From Telopea speciosissima (lineage: Eukaryota > Streptophyta > Magnoliopsida > Proteales > Proteaceae), in NCBI RefSeq assembly GCF_018873765.1, contig NC_057923.1, positions 8,134,413 to 8,198,412 of the forward strand: a stretch of DNA of 64,000 bases. The letters are read 5' to 3'. The notes under the pieces are model-generated. The model saw nothing but the letters and a program-made list of their open reading frames with translations. It did not search any database and was not told the DNA's origin. Numbering within the stretch: position 1 is the first letter of the stretch; each line of letters starts with the position of its first letter. This document shows positions 1 through 10,927 of this stretch, one piece after another. A program made the position numbers and the translations under genes.

Positions 1-269
1 AAGAAAAGCACAATATGCCCCATAACCCAAAAAATATAGAATTGAACCACTTTCTGGACCGAAATCAAGTTTCACCAATAACACAATGGAGATCATAATT
101 CCGTTTCACAATTCACACAATGAATCATATACATCAATATGTTTAAATTTTTAAACCAGCACAAACAAAATCAACAAGCCTTCCTCTCACTATTCATAGT
201 GAAGGGAGGAAATGGAGAGAGAGGGAGGGAGGGAGGGAGGGGGGGGGGCACTATATACACACATTCACA
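1..269. other. AT-rich flank with GGGA simple repeat
   Basis: No gene is visible. The stretch is AT-rich up to about 200 and then holds a purine-rich simple repeat of GAGA and GGGA units (about 211-248) ending in a G run. This repeat is the downstream (tail) side of the pol III-like unit at 270-360. Confidence 0.6.
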
Positions 270-360
270 CATGTGACAGGAGTCGATCCACTGACCTCCC
301 CTGGCGCCTGCTCTTCAAGCAGAAGCTGCAAGCCAGTGCGCTAGACACTGGATCCACACT
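270..360 (-). repeat. tRNA-like SINE head with A and B boxes
   Basis: On the minus strand the segment has an A-box-like motif (TAGCGCACTGGC, plus positions 332-343). About 40 bases further on it has a B box differing from GGTTCGANTCC at one position (GGATCGACTCC, plus 279-289). Between them lies a stem CTGC/GCAG closing a seven-base loop TTGAAGA, which resembles a tRNA-Phe anticodon arm (GAA). The D arm is poor and no acceptor stem can be closed, so it is not a functional tRNA gene. A tRNA-derived SINE or a tRNA-like relic is the best reading. A poly-T tract lies on the plus strand at about 394-410. Confidence 0.45.
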
Positions 361-482
361 TGCAGAGTCTGACGGTGGTAGTGTGAAGACTTCTTTTTTT
401 TTTTTTTTTTCTCTTAATTTCTTCATTGAGCACTTCATTAACTGACCCTGTAAACAAGTCGGTGACTTGCATTTTTTTTCCC

Positions 483-650
483 CTTTGGAAACACCCTTTT
501 ACCAAAAAAAAGGGAATACCCAGTGCACGAGGCTCTGACACTGCAAGGTCTAGGGAGGATCATAATGTATGTAGTCTTACCCTGCTTTCATAGAGAGACT
601 GTTTCATACTCAAGCCCGTGACCATTTGATCGCAATGGAGACCAAGTAAG
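483..650 (-). repeat. Au-type SINE, diverged copy
   Basis: The reverse complement has the typical Au SINE order: a tRNA-like head (GGTCTCCATTGCGATCAAAT), a degenerate B box (GGGCTTGAGTA), then GGGTAAGACTACATACATTA, CCTAGACC, a GTGCACTGGG motif and a terminal T run (the A run at about 506-513 on the plus strand). It matches the cleaner copy at 36813-36962 in the same module order. Such SINEs are non-autonomous and are mobilised by LINE enzymes. Confidence 0.75.
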
Positions 651-980
651 ATCCTTTTTTGTTTTACATTTTTAGGATTTCATCTCATGTCATTATTATT
701 ATTTTACCCCCTTGGATGGCGAGTTTTGGCATATTTCAATCACAGAAAATTTGTCCAATGAAACCTGATGCATAATGAAGGTGGGTTTTATGTTTATTGC
801 CTTGGTTGCTGCTCATATACATATCATATGTTTCTCTTTTTTATTGATCGACTTTCATGAATGCATATTTACTTTTTATAATCATGTGAATTTGCAATTT
901 GCCTTCATATTCAGGTAAGACAAAATTGAAATGCACAATTTAATTTTCTGTTGAAGACAAATGAAAAGATTGCATATTAA

Positions 981-1121
981 GGCTGTGTTTGGTATGCATT
1001 CTCGCAATAAATTCCGGGTGGGTCTTGAACGTATTCTCAAGCGAGAGAATAGAGAAGAATCAGGTTTCAGAATGCGTTCTAGACCCATAATCTATTTTGA
1101 GGATGCATACCAAATACAACC
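981..1121. mobile_element. Tourist-like MITE (PIF/Harbinger type), 141 bp
   Basis: Terminal inverted repeats GGCTGTGTTTGGTATGCAT at the left and the complement of ATGCATACCAAATACAACC at the right (two mismatches) are flanked on both sides by TAA (978-980 and 1122-1124). The GG-TGTTTGG ends and a three-base TAA duplication are the hallmarks of Tourist MITEs. There is no coding capacity. Confidence 0.85.
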
Positions 1122-1124
1122 TAA

Positions 1125-1860
1125 GATTAAAACATGAAACAAGGATCTTGTTGAAGTGGACAAGCTTAAGGTGAGCTTCTGGTGAACCCAAATTTTAAGA
1201 AATGGGTTAAAACTTGAATTATTTTCCCCCAAAATAAAAATCTAATAGAGAACCCTTCCTAAGAATTTTATTTAATACTGAAATATTTACAACTAATATC
1301 AACTACTTAATTCCTATATGGTGTCCTAGTTTAAGGTACTACTAACAGTAAGACAATTTTGAAAAGCATACAAAATAAGATTTTTGAGTTCAGTAAGGTC
1401 CTGTTTGGTCAGAAATAAAGTAAAGGGGTAAGAGATCGCTGTCTGGGTGAGTAGCAGCTGCACCTGCGTGGGGGCCAATGAGAACGCAAGTAGGAGGATC
1501 AATTGGAATGAGATTTTTGAGTTCACTGGGGTCTGAATGGTAAAAATGTGCGATCCTATGTCTGGACGCAGGTACCACGCAACCGGTTAGCATTCTTTTT
1601 CCCTAAGGCTCCTTTTGTTTCGTCTGTTTACCAAGTATCAATACGATCCAACCGATCTGATACCGATCCCTCAATCCATGGTTGGGCCAGCCCGATCCAG
1701 ATTCCCTCCAAGCAAAGTTGGTATAACTACTTAGCTAGTGGAATCATTGCAAACCATGTACTTTTAACCAACCCCACTACTGAGCCCAGAAATTAAGAAA
1801 AAGGGTAGAGAATGATTTCATCCTTGAAGTCCAAGCAAAGGTAGCTGTTGGGTGACTCTG
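1125..1860. other. Upstream region of the small-peptide gene; degenerate repeats
   Basis: No gene is visible. Around 1380-1600 there is repeat material with a diverged internal direct repeat (TTTTTGAGTTCA near 1381 and TTTTTGAGTTCACTGGGGTC near 1511). Around 1630-1680 there is a short stretch of the GATACG/GATCC-rich repeat type also found at 48.2 and 62.8 kb. Confidence 0.5.
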
Positions 1861-1865
1861 TCTGG

Positions 1866-1873
1866 TATAAATA
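1866..1873 (+). promoter_or_regulatory. TATA box of the 85-residue peptide gene
   Basis: TATAAATA lies 86-93 bases upstream of the ATG at 1959, the expected place for a transcript with a leader of about 60 bases. It is the only strong TATA motif close upstream. Confidence 0.6.
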
Positions 1874-1958
1874 AAAGAGCTCAGTCCCTCTCACCATTCC
1901 CCAAATAGCTTAATATTCTTTTGCCAGAGCCAAAGGAAGGAAGGATCTAAAGAAGACA

Positions 1959-2216
1959 ATGTTTCAGGTGAAGAAGAGCTTGATCACATCCTTTGTTATC
2001 TTCATTCTCATTCTCACCTCTTCAGTCTCTTCTTCTATCCACCCCGTTAATGATGTTGTCCACTCGTCGTCGTTTGAGAAAGAGCAAGTGGGTAAGTCCC
2101 AACCAAAATGGCAAAGGAAGCCATGGATGAATCATGGGAATTTTCGTGGTCCAAAGAAACACCTTATTAGTTCATCTGATGAGCCTCCTTCTCAAATCAG
2201 AGAGTTGTCTGTCTAG
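1959..2216 (+). CDS. Putative small secreted peptide precursor, 85 residues
   Basis: A single-exon ORF of 85 codons preceded by a well-placed TATA box. Residues 1-26 form a signal peptide: a short basic start (MFQVKK), a hydrophobic core (FVIFILILT) and a Ser-rich cleavage region. The mature part is hydrophilic and basic, with a conserved-looking centre (KPWMNHGNFRGPKKHL, about residues 50-65) and a Ser/acidic tail. It has no cysteines, so it is not a defensin or LTP. The layout (signal peptide, variable spacer, short basic motif near the C terminus) is that of a plant post-translationally processed peptide hormone precursor. I do not recognise it as CLE, CEP, RGF, PSY, IDA, PIP or CIF. The call rests on layout and TATA position. 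Confidence 0.6.
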   Translation: MFQVKKSLITSFVIFILILTSSVSSSIHPVNDVVHSSSFEKEQVGKSQPKWQRKPWMNHGNFRGPKKHLISSSDEPPSQIRELSV

Positions 2217-2354
2217 CTTCTGCATCATTCAATGTGGAGGTGGTTTGTGTTTTAGTGTAATCAAAATTGGTTTTTTGTAACCCACCTACCTCATGGGTTT
2301 ATTACTGAGTTTGATTAGATATTGTACGTTAAAGAAAAGAAAAAAGAATTTGAG

Positions 2355-2438
2355 TGTTGAATTATGAAATCTGAAGATGGATTAGTTACTCACTTCTGTT
2401 GAATTATGAAATCTGAAGATGAATTAGTTACTCACTTC
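2355..2438. repeat. Tandem duplication, 42 bp x 2
   Basis: Two adjacent units beginning GTTGAATTATGAAATCTGAA are identical except for one base. They lie in the likely 3' UTR or flank of the peptide gene. Confidence 0.9.
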
Positions 2439-3601
2439 ACTCTGTATATTTTCATGTGCAAGTAAAGAAAATAGTAGCCTAACTTATCAACTTGGTTGCT
2501 TCATTAATATGCCATCCTTGCCATTCCAAGAGAAGTGGACTTTGAATTGTCTGAAAATTCAGTTTCTGTTTCTGGTTTTTGTTTCGTTTTGTAGACTGTT
2601 CAGGTGACTGGTTCTGATACACCACCAAAGAACTCTGATCAAGGTTTTGGAATCTTCTGACTAACTGAAGTCATAAGCCCCACATTTGTATTATTTCCCT
2701 CTCTATTGCTCTGGTTTTGCTCTGTTCATGGGTTGGAGCAAGGTTCACAAGGGTGAATTGGGTTTGCCAAAATCGCTACTGAACATGTTCAATAACTGAA
2801 AACTATTTCAATGCTCCTAATTTTTGGATCCATTTGATAATAACTCACTTAAAATTATCATCATTCAAGGTTAGGATCCCAGCCTAAGTTTGAAATCAGA
2901 ATCATGACTGCCAAGTGGATTAATTCTGGTTGAATCCTAGTTCAACTAGATCTTGTACCAGCAAGCCTAATACCACAAGTAAGGACAGTCATTTGCTCAA
3001 GTTTTAGCCAGTTTTCCATTAAATTCTTTTGATTTTCTTCTGTTATGATCAGTTTTTTTCAACTACTGTTACAGTTTTTATCTGGTTCCCTAAAAAATGA
3101 TGTTGTGCTCATAGTTTTAAATATCAGTATCGGCAATACCAATACCAATACATATCAGCCGTTTCGGCCTGGATCAGACAGTTTTATTACTTTATTTTTT
3201 GGGGGACAAATTAACCCTTACTACGAACCGTTACACCAATAAGCAGTAGAAAGTATAATGACAAAGAAGCAAATAGAAAGTATCACCAAGTAATAGCTTG
3301 TCCATAGAATCAAGAGTCTCTAAAACAAATAATAAAGCAAGCAATCATGAAGATGAGATTTAAATACAAATACATGACATTTGACTTTCCAATGATTTAA
3401 TTACATGATTACAGATAATCTACCTTCTTTCTCTTTCAAGTTAACTAATACTAAACAAGAGTATGAAAAAATAAAAAAAAAAGGGAAAAAGGATTAGGAG
3501 GAGAAGGGGAGGGGGAGAAAAGAAAAAAATACATGGAAGCACTTAATAATAAGAGGATAGTGAAGACAAATCTCGAGAATGACCAGCCAATAACAGTCAT
3601 T
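2439..3601. other. Intergenic, no gene seen
   Basis: No coding signal. At about 3108-3180 a short AT-rich stretch with TTTAAATATCAGTATCGGCA belongs to the GATAC-type dispersed repeat. 3460-3530 holds A- and GA-rich simple sequence just downstream of the minus-strand gene and probably part of its 3' UTR. Confidence 0.5.
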
Positions 3602-5654
3602 TTAGACCACAGATGTATTACATTCTTCCAGCAGATTGATGATATTGTGCTCTGGTGCACTAAGGGAAGGTAAAATCATGCGATTGGATGCATCAGATTC
3701 AAGGCTCGTCCCTTCCTTCATAACTGGCAAGTCAGCCCTCCTTCGTGTATTTGCTGGCATTTGTTCCTTCCATATTCTCGAATCCTGAAAATCAAGGCAC
3801 TAAAGATCAGAAGCACAAGAAGAAGCCTTTGCTTGCCTGAGGCAAAAGTTTCTTAACAAAGATTTTACTGGCATTTTCCAAGCATATGAACCAGAGGTAG
3901 CAACATGTAAGGAATCCATGAATGGATCAGAGATCTCCAGTAAATTAAAGATACAAACAGAACTTTATAGATTCAATAATAATAATAATAATGACAAAAG
4001 AAATGTTTTAGCATGAACACCCAAATCAATGTCTAATTTGTTCTATCAGATAAAAGGTCCATCAATAAATCTGGATTACATCACAGTTAGAATTTAGGAA
4101 GGTCACCTCTCCTTACGGGCAAAGACAAACTGCCCCCAAAATGAATTCTGAAAATTTCTAGGCTTAGTGGAAAATATTTTCTTCATTCAACAACCTTCAT
4201 AGTTCAGGCTTGTAATTTATGACAAAAGGTTCACACAGAGTAGGATGGTACACACACACACACACAAACAAGTATTTTTTGGTCTCCAAATCCGACATAA
4301 GAAGGAGAAAAAAAGAAGAGAGAATATTCAAAACAAGTGACTTTCATTCTTAGTTTTACAGTATAATTAGTGAAATTCCTAGTTACTGTCAATAAGCAAA
4401 ATTTAAGAAACATCAAAGAGTTCAGTAAAACAATTCAAACTTACATTGAGAATGGAAGGTTCTGGTAAGGGGCATTTCACTGGCCGATCATTGTCCAGAG
4501 GCTCAATTGGGTGTTCAACTGGCTTAAACTCTACAGCCACTCCAATTCCATGAGAGGTAGCTGCAGCAGCAGCAGTAGTAGTAGGACGAGTGGCCTCGGA
4601 ATTCAGTGGTGGAGCCCTTTGCCTCTCATCCTGCAACATAATAAGTTCTCTCAGTTTAATAAAATTAATCCTTACATGTATGATTCATAGATGTATAAGA
4701 CGAAGAAAGAATTGAAAAAAGAAATATGAACATAAGTGAAAACAACCAGAATGAACAAGTTTTGGGGATAAATCAATGGAAAAATGAAAGTTCAGTGGTT
4801 TTATAGTCTTCCCAAAGGATTAAGAACAAGATTCAATTATGATACCCAAAGAAATTTATAAAACTCCCCTCAATAAAATTAACATGACTGATCATACAAG
4901 GAAGCAACTAGTTCAGATAATGAAAGGCCAAGAAACTAAAAAACAGACTAGATTGAAGCAATTCAAGACGAAAATCCCCCCCCTCCCCCAGTTTCAATCT
5001 TTCAGGTCAATCTCTTTCAACTTATGTACAAAGAACAGGGCTAACATTAGATGAAATAAGTCAACGAAAAAACACAGTAAAACCAACCTATCATACACAT
5101 TGAAATGGAAACTAAGTGCTCACTCTCCAGAAATAAATGAACTGTCAAATATCATCCAAGAGAAAGAGGAAATTTAATTACAGGGAATCCAAATCAATTT
5201 GAGAAAATAGAGGTCAAAACTGTACACTGAAAAGGTTCAAAAGTTGAGTTTAGATGAACAAATTAGACCAAATTAGAATGAAAATAATGAATGGAGAGAA
5301 ACATTCAAAGTTAGTGGAGGAATCAAAAAACAGCCTCAAACAAAGACTAGAGAAACAGAAAAACAATCACGGAGGATCAAACGAGAAGGGCCACAGAAAA
5401 AAAACAAAAGAATGAAATTGGGGATTTTCATTTAAAGAAATGAACCCACAACAAAATCAAGAAGTTAGCCATTTAAACAAAAAACACCCAATTCACAAGT
5501 CAGATCAATTAAAAATATAATAAGAAAAAGGGCAAAAAAAGAAAACTGAAACGCCTTTCTAGCAAAGAACATCAAGAGGTGGGATGCTTACAAGTGTACT
5601 TTGAGTCCGTCTGAGCCCAGTTCTCCCAGAAAATCGTGAGAAGATACCCACCAT
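3602..5654 (-). CDS. Conserved plant protein of unknown function, 143 residues, three exons
   Basis: Exons read on the minus strand are 5654-5592 (21 codons), 4630-4445 (62) and 3784-3602 (60 plus stop). All splice sites are GT-AG and all junctions are phase 0. Exon 1 starts MVGIFSRFSGRTG and has an Arg-rich RRTQST segment. Exon 2 has an Ala run (about residues 43-47) and the core VEFKPVEHPIEPLDNDRP, then PLPEPSILN. Exon 3 has DSRIWKE, RRRADLPVMKEG and ends LPSLSAPEHNIINLLEEC. From memory this is a small protein family found across land plants without an assigned role; the MVGIFSRF start and the EHPIEPLDND core are its marks. There is no signal peptide or membrane segment, so a soluble protein is likely. 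The 5' leader is CT/GA rich. The product looks intact. Confidence 0.85.
4249..4264. repeat. CA microsatellite in intron 2
   Basis: About eight CA repeats lie within the second intron of the 143-residue protein gene. Confidence 0.9.
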
Positions 5655-6205
5655 CCTCTTCCCTCTCGTATCCAATCACTAATTACACAAAAAGGGTCTT
5701 CTAATCTCTGCCTTTCTTCTTGTTGTACAATTAAATCTCTCCCTCTCTCTCTTGGTGGAACGGAGAACTGGACAGACTTTTTTATATAATCTTCTGGGTT
5801 CTGATGGATGCTTGCTTGGTGTAACGGGTTTTGTTTGGATTCTCTCTCTCTCTCCGTCCCTCTTGATCAGAGTAGAGAGTGAGAGAATTACCAATTATGT
5901 ATTATTGTATTAGGGAACATATGAAAAAGCTGCAAGAGAAAAGAAAAGGACGGTTGGCAATTGAGAATCCCATGACAGAATCCATGAAAACTTGTAAACG
6001 CTCCAATGGATTAACATAAGGCAAAGCAAAGCGAAACGAAACGAAGCGAAGCAAAGAGACGTCAGCAATACACTCAATCAGAGAATATTACTATGTGTCA
6101 GGCCTGGCCTGGCCCGCCTGGGAGGATTGATTTTACATCCGGAAGTATTTCTTTCCATCCGCATCATTCCGTATATTAGCGGAAAGAGGATCTTTATCAC
6201 CACTA
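5655..6205. other. Leader/promoter region of the 143-residue gene
   Basis: The region holds CT-rich tracts (GA on the coding strand) at 5730-5755 and 5840-5860, expected in a plant leader, and a five-base GCAAA/GCGAA microsatellite at about 6018-6058. No further gene is visible. Confidence 0.5.
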
Positions 6206-6209
6206 ATTG

Positions 6210-6344
6210 GCTGTCCGATCCAGTTCCTCAGTTCCTCTAACAAAAGGGGCTGAAATGACCTCTTTATTCATGCCCATACATTCTGTCCGGGTGGGATCAA
6301 CCATCCCCCTATTAGAGGAACTGGGGAACTGAGCTGATCAGTAA
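6210..6344. mobile_element. Foldback MITE, degenerate
   Basis: The left arm (CAGTTCCTCAGTTCCTCTAA, 6220-6240) is an imperfect inverted copy of the right arm (AGAGGAACTGGGGAACTGAG, 6313-6334). The motif TTCCTCT...AGAGGAAC and the central GGGTGGGATC are shared with the well-kept element at 49894-50048, so both belong to one family. Confidence 0.6.
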
Positions 6345-7554
6345 ACTGAAGGAGATAATTTTCCACGGAAAGAGCCCCTGGGAGATTATAAAACAAAAAT
6401 GTAACTCTTGACAAGAGTGACAAAACCCGGCCAAGAAATCAGCACAAACGTTGATTTCTCGCACATGATGGAAAAAAGTATAGCAACTAAAGTTGGTACG
6501 TAGCTCTTGGATATCGTCTATTATCCCAATCACAAACCACAGGGTAGAAAACCGATCTTGGATGATTTGGATTGCCATTAGCGAATCGGATCTGATCTGG
6601 ATCTGCGAGAGGTTCATAGCCCTGGCCTTCATAAGGGCACATCGAATCGCCAGCAACTCCATACGAAGGACACTCCCATCTCTAGCTGCTCCAGCAATAG
6701 CAAAAACTGGCCAACCGGTTGCATCTCACCCAATAGCACCGTATTCCCCTAAGGAGAGACCCATCGCAATTAATTCCCACCCAGCTCGGTGGAGGTCTGG
6801 GCCAAGTAAAGGCCTTTGGGCGACAATGGAAGAAGGGAACACATATCTTCCAACGATAAAAGAACTCTCTACTACTGCCTGAGTCCTGAACTTGCACTTC
6901 CATATCAGTAAAGCGGGCCCTAGTGTCTTAGATGATCTGATGTAATGTGTATTCAAAACTGATGCTATGTTGCCGAAATGCTCTATTATTCCTTTCACAT
7001 CAGATTCGATAAACCACATATATCATGTTGAACCTTCGAACCTTGCTGATTAACGAATCACCACTGAAATGTTGAACCATCCAAGCTACCTCCTCGTGCC
7101 AATTGAGTAATGGAGGTCTCACATAGCCATTTAGTTTGAGGATACCCTCCCATACAGCAGCCGAAAAAGGGCGTTGGAAAAATAAATGGTCCAAGTTCTC
7201 AGGGCCACCCTGGCACAAGGAACAAGTTGTATCTGGGTTGACTCTCCATGCCGCCAATCTACAACGGGTTGATAACCAGTTCCTTAACACTAGCCATAAG
7301 ATAAAAGAGAACCTTGGTTGGGCTGTTTAGAACCAGACAAGGTTGTGCCACTCCACCCTGTTCCCATGAGTTCGCACTGCGTCCCATGTAGATTTGAGAG
7401 AGAACCTGCCATTAGAGGTTGGTGTCCAGATCGCCAAGTCCTCTTGAAGGCGAATGTGCATCCTGGTGTTGGTAATCTCCTCCTTGCTTAGAATTGCCAT
7501 CATCCATGGTTTAAATTGATATGGTTTTGGGTAATCAGTCCAGTTTCTAATCAA
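6345..7554 (-). mobile_element. LINE (L1-type) 3' end: zf-RVT and RNase H-like domain
   Basis: The minus strand encodes, in broken frames, a zf-RVT region (about 7290-7100: CSLCQGGPENLDHLFF, typical C-x2-C...H pattern) followed by an RNase H-like segment (about 6660-6410: MELLAIRCAL, IRSDSLMAIQII, VREINVCADFLA). In plant LINEs this is the order at the end of ORF2. Frames are shifted between the two blocks, and the upstream RT and endonuclease are absent. It is a dead, 5'-truncated copy. Confidence 0.85.
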
Positions 7555-7935
7555 TCTTGGTTCTAAGGGGTTACGGATAAAATTGGTCCATTTATCTAAT
7601 TGATTCTAAACTAAGATCCGAAGCCATTTATTAATAGGTGGGACAGATCCGATTCTTAATTGGTTTCATGTACTATTATCATGTTCAAAATTTTAAATTT
7701 TTACCTATGCATACAAATAACCAAATGTCAATTTATAAGCATACAAATAATAAAATATTTCGTTTATTAAAAAAATAAATATTTATTTATTTGTAAGCAT
7801 TGTAATAATTAAATATCCATTTATAAGTATACCAATCAATACTAAAAAAGAAATCTACATTACTAAACATACCAATAAATTCAAAATTCCAAAATCCTAA
7901 TCACCACCCCAAATATATAATTATATAAAAGACAA
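7510..7935. repeat. Dispersed repeat, copy 1 (GGTCCATTTAT family)
   Basis: This stretch carries a series of landmarks (GGTTTTGGGTAAT, GGTCCATTTAT-TAAT, CATACAAATAA, CAAAATTCCAAAATCC) that recur in the same order at 11055-11470. It is AT-rich, non-coding and without obvious termini. The nature of the element is unknown. Confidence 0.55.
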
Positions 7936-8170
7936 ATGAGGGTCAAGCTTGGAGAATCTCAAAAACACCTATGAACTTAACTTAGAGAAATCGAGCGAAC
8001 GATCTTGAGGAGAAGAGCTAAGCCACATGAGCTTCAATGGAATATGCACCTTCGAGAGGTAAATTGATTTCTTGTGTACTATTTGTATATCCACCTTAAA
8101 GAGGTATTTGATTTGTTCTTAAATTGTTTATCTCTCTATCAAGGGGGATTTTTATAGAGCTTGTATTTTT

Positions 8171-8358
8171 ACAGAGAAAGAATGCTACTTGGGCGCGTGC
8201 AGTGCGCTGCTCCTGCGCCCACACACAGGGGTGGGCAAAATGACCACCGTGTCCCCATGAAAAGGCAGCATTTCCCAGGGGCGGTGGTTAATTTGTCCGC
8301 CCCTATGTTTGGGCATAAGGGCAACGCACGTACGCGCCAGGTAGCATTCTCTTTCCAT
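8171..8358. mobile_element. Foldback MITE, GC-rich, 188 bp
   Basis: The left arm AGAATGCTACTTGGGCGCG pairs with the right arm CGCGCCAGGTAGCATTCT, and the inner parts (GGGGTGGGCAAAATGACCAC against the complement of GTGGTTAATTTGTCCGCCCC) also pair. Nearly the whole element can fold into one hairpin. It abuts the hAT-type MITE that follows. Similar sequence (GTGGGCAAAATGATC, GAGAATGCTCCCC) recurs at 61.8-62.1 kb. Confidence 0.75.
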
Positions 8359-8370
8359 TTGTATATTATC

Positions 8371-8824
8371 CAAGGGTGTCAATTGGGCGGTTCCGTATTT
8401 GGGACGGGAACCACACGCACCAAAAGTGTCAATCGATCCGTCCCATTTAGTTAATGGGACCAAACCTAGATCCAGCCGATTACTAGCGGGACGGGCGGTA
8501 CCGTTTTAACGGTTAGCCTGTAGAAAAAGGGAGAAGAAGTTTGATTGTTTCTAACAAGGTGGGTTTATTAGTGTTGTGGAATTTTTCACTATCATGAAAT
8601 CTAAGTTGTCTACCGCTTTTTCTAAAGCAACTTAAATTATGAAATCATAGTTCGTACCAAAAAAATTTTGAAACATAGTTTTACTTCTTCAAATTCCTAA
8701 GATCACATGTAATAAGTTTCTCATTTTTTTAAATCTAGGAAGTCCTACAAAATGGAAGAATCCCATTGTGTTTCCTCTTTGATTTGTCCAAACAAAACGT
8801 TCCGGTCCCAAATTGACACCCTTA
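8371..8824. mobile_element. hAT-type MITE, 454 bp, with 8-bp target duplication
   Basis: The left end CAAGGGTGTCAATTGGG and the complement of the right end CCCAAATTGACACCCTTA form the inverted repeat. Perfect eight-base direct repeats ATATTATC lie at 8363-8370 and 8825-8832. Eight-base duplications and short A/GGGTGTCA ends point to the hAT superfamily. There is no transposase ORF, so the element is non-autonomous. Confidence 0.88.
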
Positions 8825-8833
8825 ATATTATCT

Positions 8834-9310
8834 TGTTGAGGCTTTGTATGGTTGAGTTGAAAATCTCAACATCTCCTTTAATGAAGTTTGTGAAGGTTTG
8901 ATGTGGATCTTAAAACGCCCATGTTTGATATGAACCGACGAGAAACACTGCTTATGATGGTGAAGTTTAGAATATCATTGGGTTTATTGTGAATCTGGAA
9001 AAGTGGCTACGTAATGAGTTATATAAAACTAGCTTGTAAGGGTTAGATTGCTAACTGAAGTAACCAACTTATGAGATGAGTTGGAGTTGATTAACAAGGT
9101 ATCAAACACTACAAATGCTTATGTCCCTCTTGCACTTATTTTCCCTTACATTGTATTGAATGTTTGTTGAGTTCTAACTAGACCTATTACTTCCATTATG
9201 AAGTTTCCCTTTAGTTTAAACTCAACGTTTTATTTGAACAAATATTTTTCGTAATATTCAATATCACTCCCTCTAGGGTTGTCACCCAATCCAACAAATG
9301 GTATCAGAGC
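8834..9310 (+). mobile_element. LTR retrotransposon remnant: 5' LTR end plus primer binding site
   Basis: TGGTATCAGAGC (9299-9310), the standard site complementary to the 3' end of initiator tRNA-Met, follows a sequence ending CCAACA. The LTR probably starts at TGTTGAGGC (8834) and would be about 460 bp. No gag or pol follows and no matching 3' LTR is visible, so the element is truncated. Confidence 0.65.
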
Positions 9311-10213
9311 AAGGTTGTTCTTCACATATGAAGTAAAATTCCTTAGAGCATGGCATGATAAGAGAATATGACTTATTATCGGCTGTAACATTTTTTTTCT
9401 CCTTTTTGTCATTTGTTTAAATGTTACTTTTCCTATATATATTGTTTGTTGATGAGCCATCGGCATGACTCCATAAACATATGAAAAAAAAAAAAAAAAT
9501 AGGTCAAACAAAATTGATGGACAACATGACCCAAAGCGTTGAGTGGTTTTGGAATGCACTACTCAACGAAAGTTAGAATTGGGATTTCACTCAAGCTCAC
9601 TTATGGTAAATTGTTAGTTTATGCTTTCATGTTTAGGTTAGAATTTTTCTACTTTGCATGATAGCTTAGGTTTTTACATGCTTTCTTATTTTTTGGTTTT
9701 TATAGCATGTTAGCTTGGTCTTGTTGTAAAATGTATTTAAAACTAGAGTTTCAAAATATATTTCCTTTTGAATTTGGTTTTTGATGTTTCCCTCCACATG
9801 ATTGCTTTTGTTGGAAGTTACCTTGTTTATTAAAGCTCTCTTTGTGTGGAATTTTAGTCCCACATTGGAAATGGAAGAGGATGTTGGGAGGTTAATATAT
9901 GGAAAATGGAAGCTACAATGATATGATTCATTGGAAAGAGGTATCTCTCCTCCCATATGTTTGGGCCTTTGGGGTTGGTCAAGGATGCTTTTTTCACACA
10001 CATTCACATGTTGAGTTGAGTCGGGTACTCACATGGGGTTGGGGTGAACATGAACAACTAAGCTTGGGGATCACTCGTGATCAAACAGGTCCTTTGATGT
10101 ATGCCTAGATGATCTTCTAAATGAAAATTTCACAAGCCTTCTCAAACATGATCTTCTTATCTTGAAGTTTTTATTTAGGAGCCATTATTTAATATATGGG
10201 GAAGTAAACATGA
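9311..10213. other. Repeat-derived spacer
   Basis: Non-coding. 9840-10110 has LTR-like character (TTTAGTCCCACATTGGAAAT, a common motif of plant Copia LTRs). A poly-A run lies at 9485-9499. No gene is seen. Confidence 0.45.
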
Positions 10214-10221
10214 GTTGGACC

Positions 10222-10742
10222 CTCTGTTAGCAAAAATGCATTTAAAACTCCGTTTTAAGCGTGTTCCCAATTTTACCGTTTTAAACATGTTTTGTTGTAT
10301 GTTTCCCAAACATATAGAAAAAAAGGGCAAACAACAAACATTCTCGTTTTAAACGCATTCTCGTTTTTTTGGTGTTTTTTTAAGACCTTGGATTTGTTGA
10401 ACAATGACTTACTTAACTGACCATCTCTCTCTCTCGAACTTTGATTGCCCTAATTCTTTCACCGACGTAAAGATGACTCAAATGGCTACATTTTCTATGA
10501 TATCACTTTCAACTCAAAGTCAATGCACAAACACCGAAATTATAAGCATGTATTTCAAATAAAAATTCCTCAATTTATGTGAGAATAATGCCATTTTTTT
10601 GAAATATAAATGTTTAAATCCGTACCCTCCATTTTCCATTTTTTACCGTTCTTTGCTTTTTTAACCATTTTATTTGACAGTCCATTTGTAATTTGTTACC
10701 TTTTAAAACCCGTATCATAAGATTCCGTTTTTGCTAACTATG
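10222..10742. mobile_element. TIR DNA element, about 521 bp, 8-bp target duplication
   Basis: Ends GTTAGCAAAAATGC (left, from 10226) and the complement of CGTTTTTGCTAAC (right) form an inverted repeat. Flanking direct repeats GTTGGACC (10214-10221) and GTTGGGCC (10743-10750) differ at one base. The superfamily is hAT or possibly MULE. There is no transposase. Confidence 0.65.
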
Positions 10743-10880
10743 GTTGGGCCTCAGTGATAATAACAATCTCAGTGGTATGATTCTTTTGACTCGAAGCCCT
10801 TACATGGTTGATACCCCAACTACGTTGGTCAATAAGAACTGGCCGAGCTTGGCATTCTTTTACTAGTCTACTTTCAAATC

Positions 10881-10927
10881 AGTTGGGTCTGGGCGGGTAG
10901 GGAAATTGGGTCTGGGCGGGTAGGGAA
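10881..10927. repeat. Tandem duplication, 23 bp x 2
   Basis: The unit starts TTGGGTCTGGGCGGGTAGGG and occurs twice in direct contact. Confidence 0.85.
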
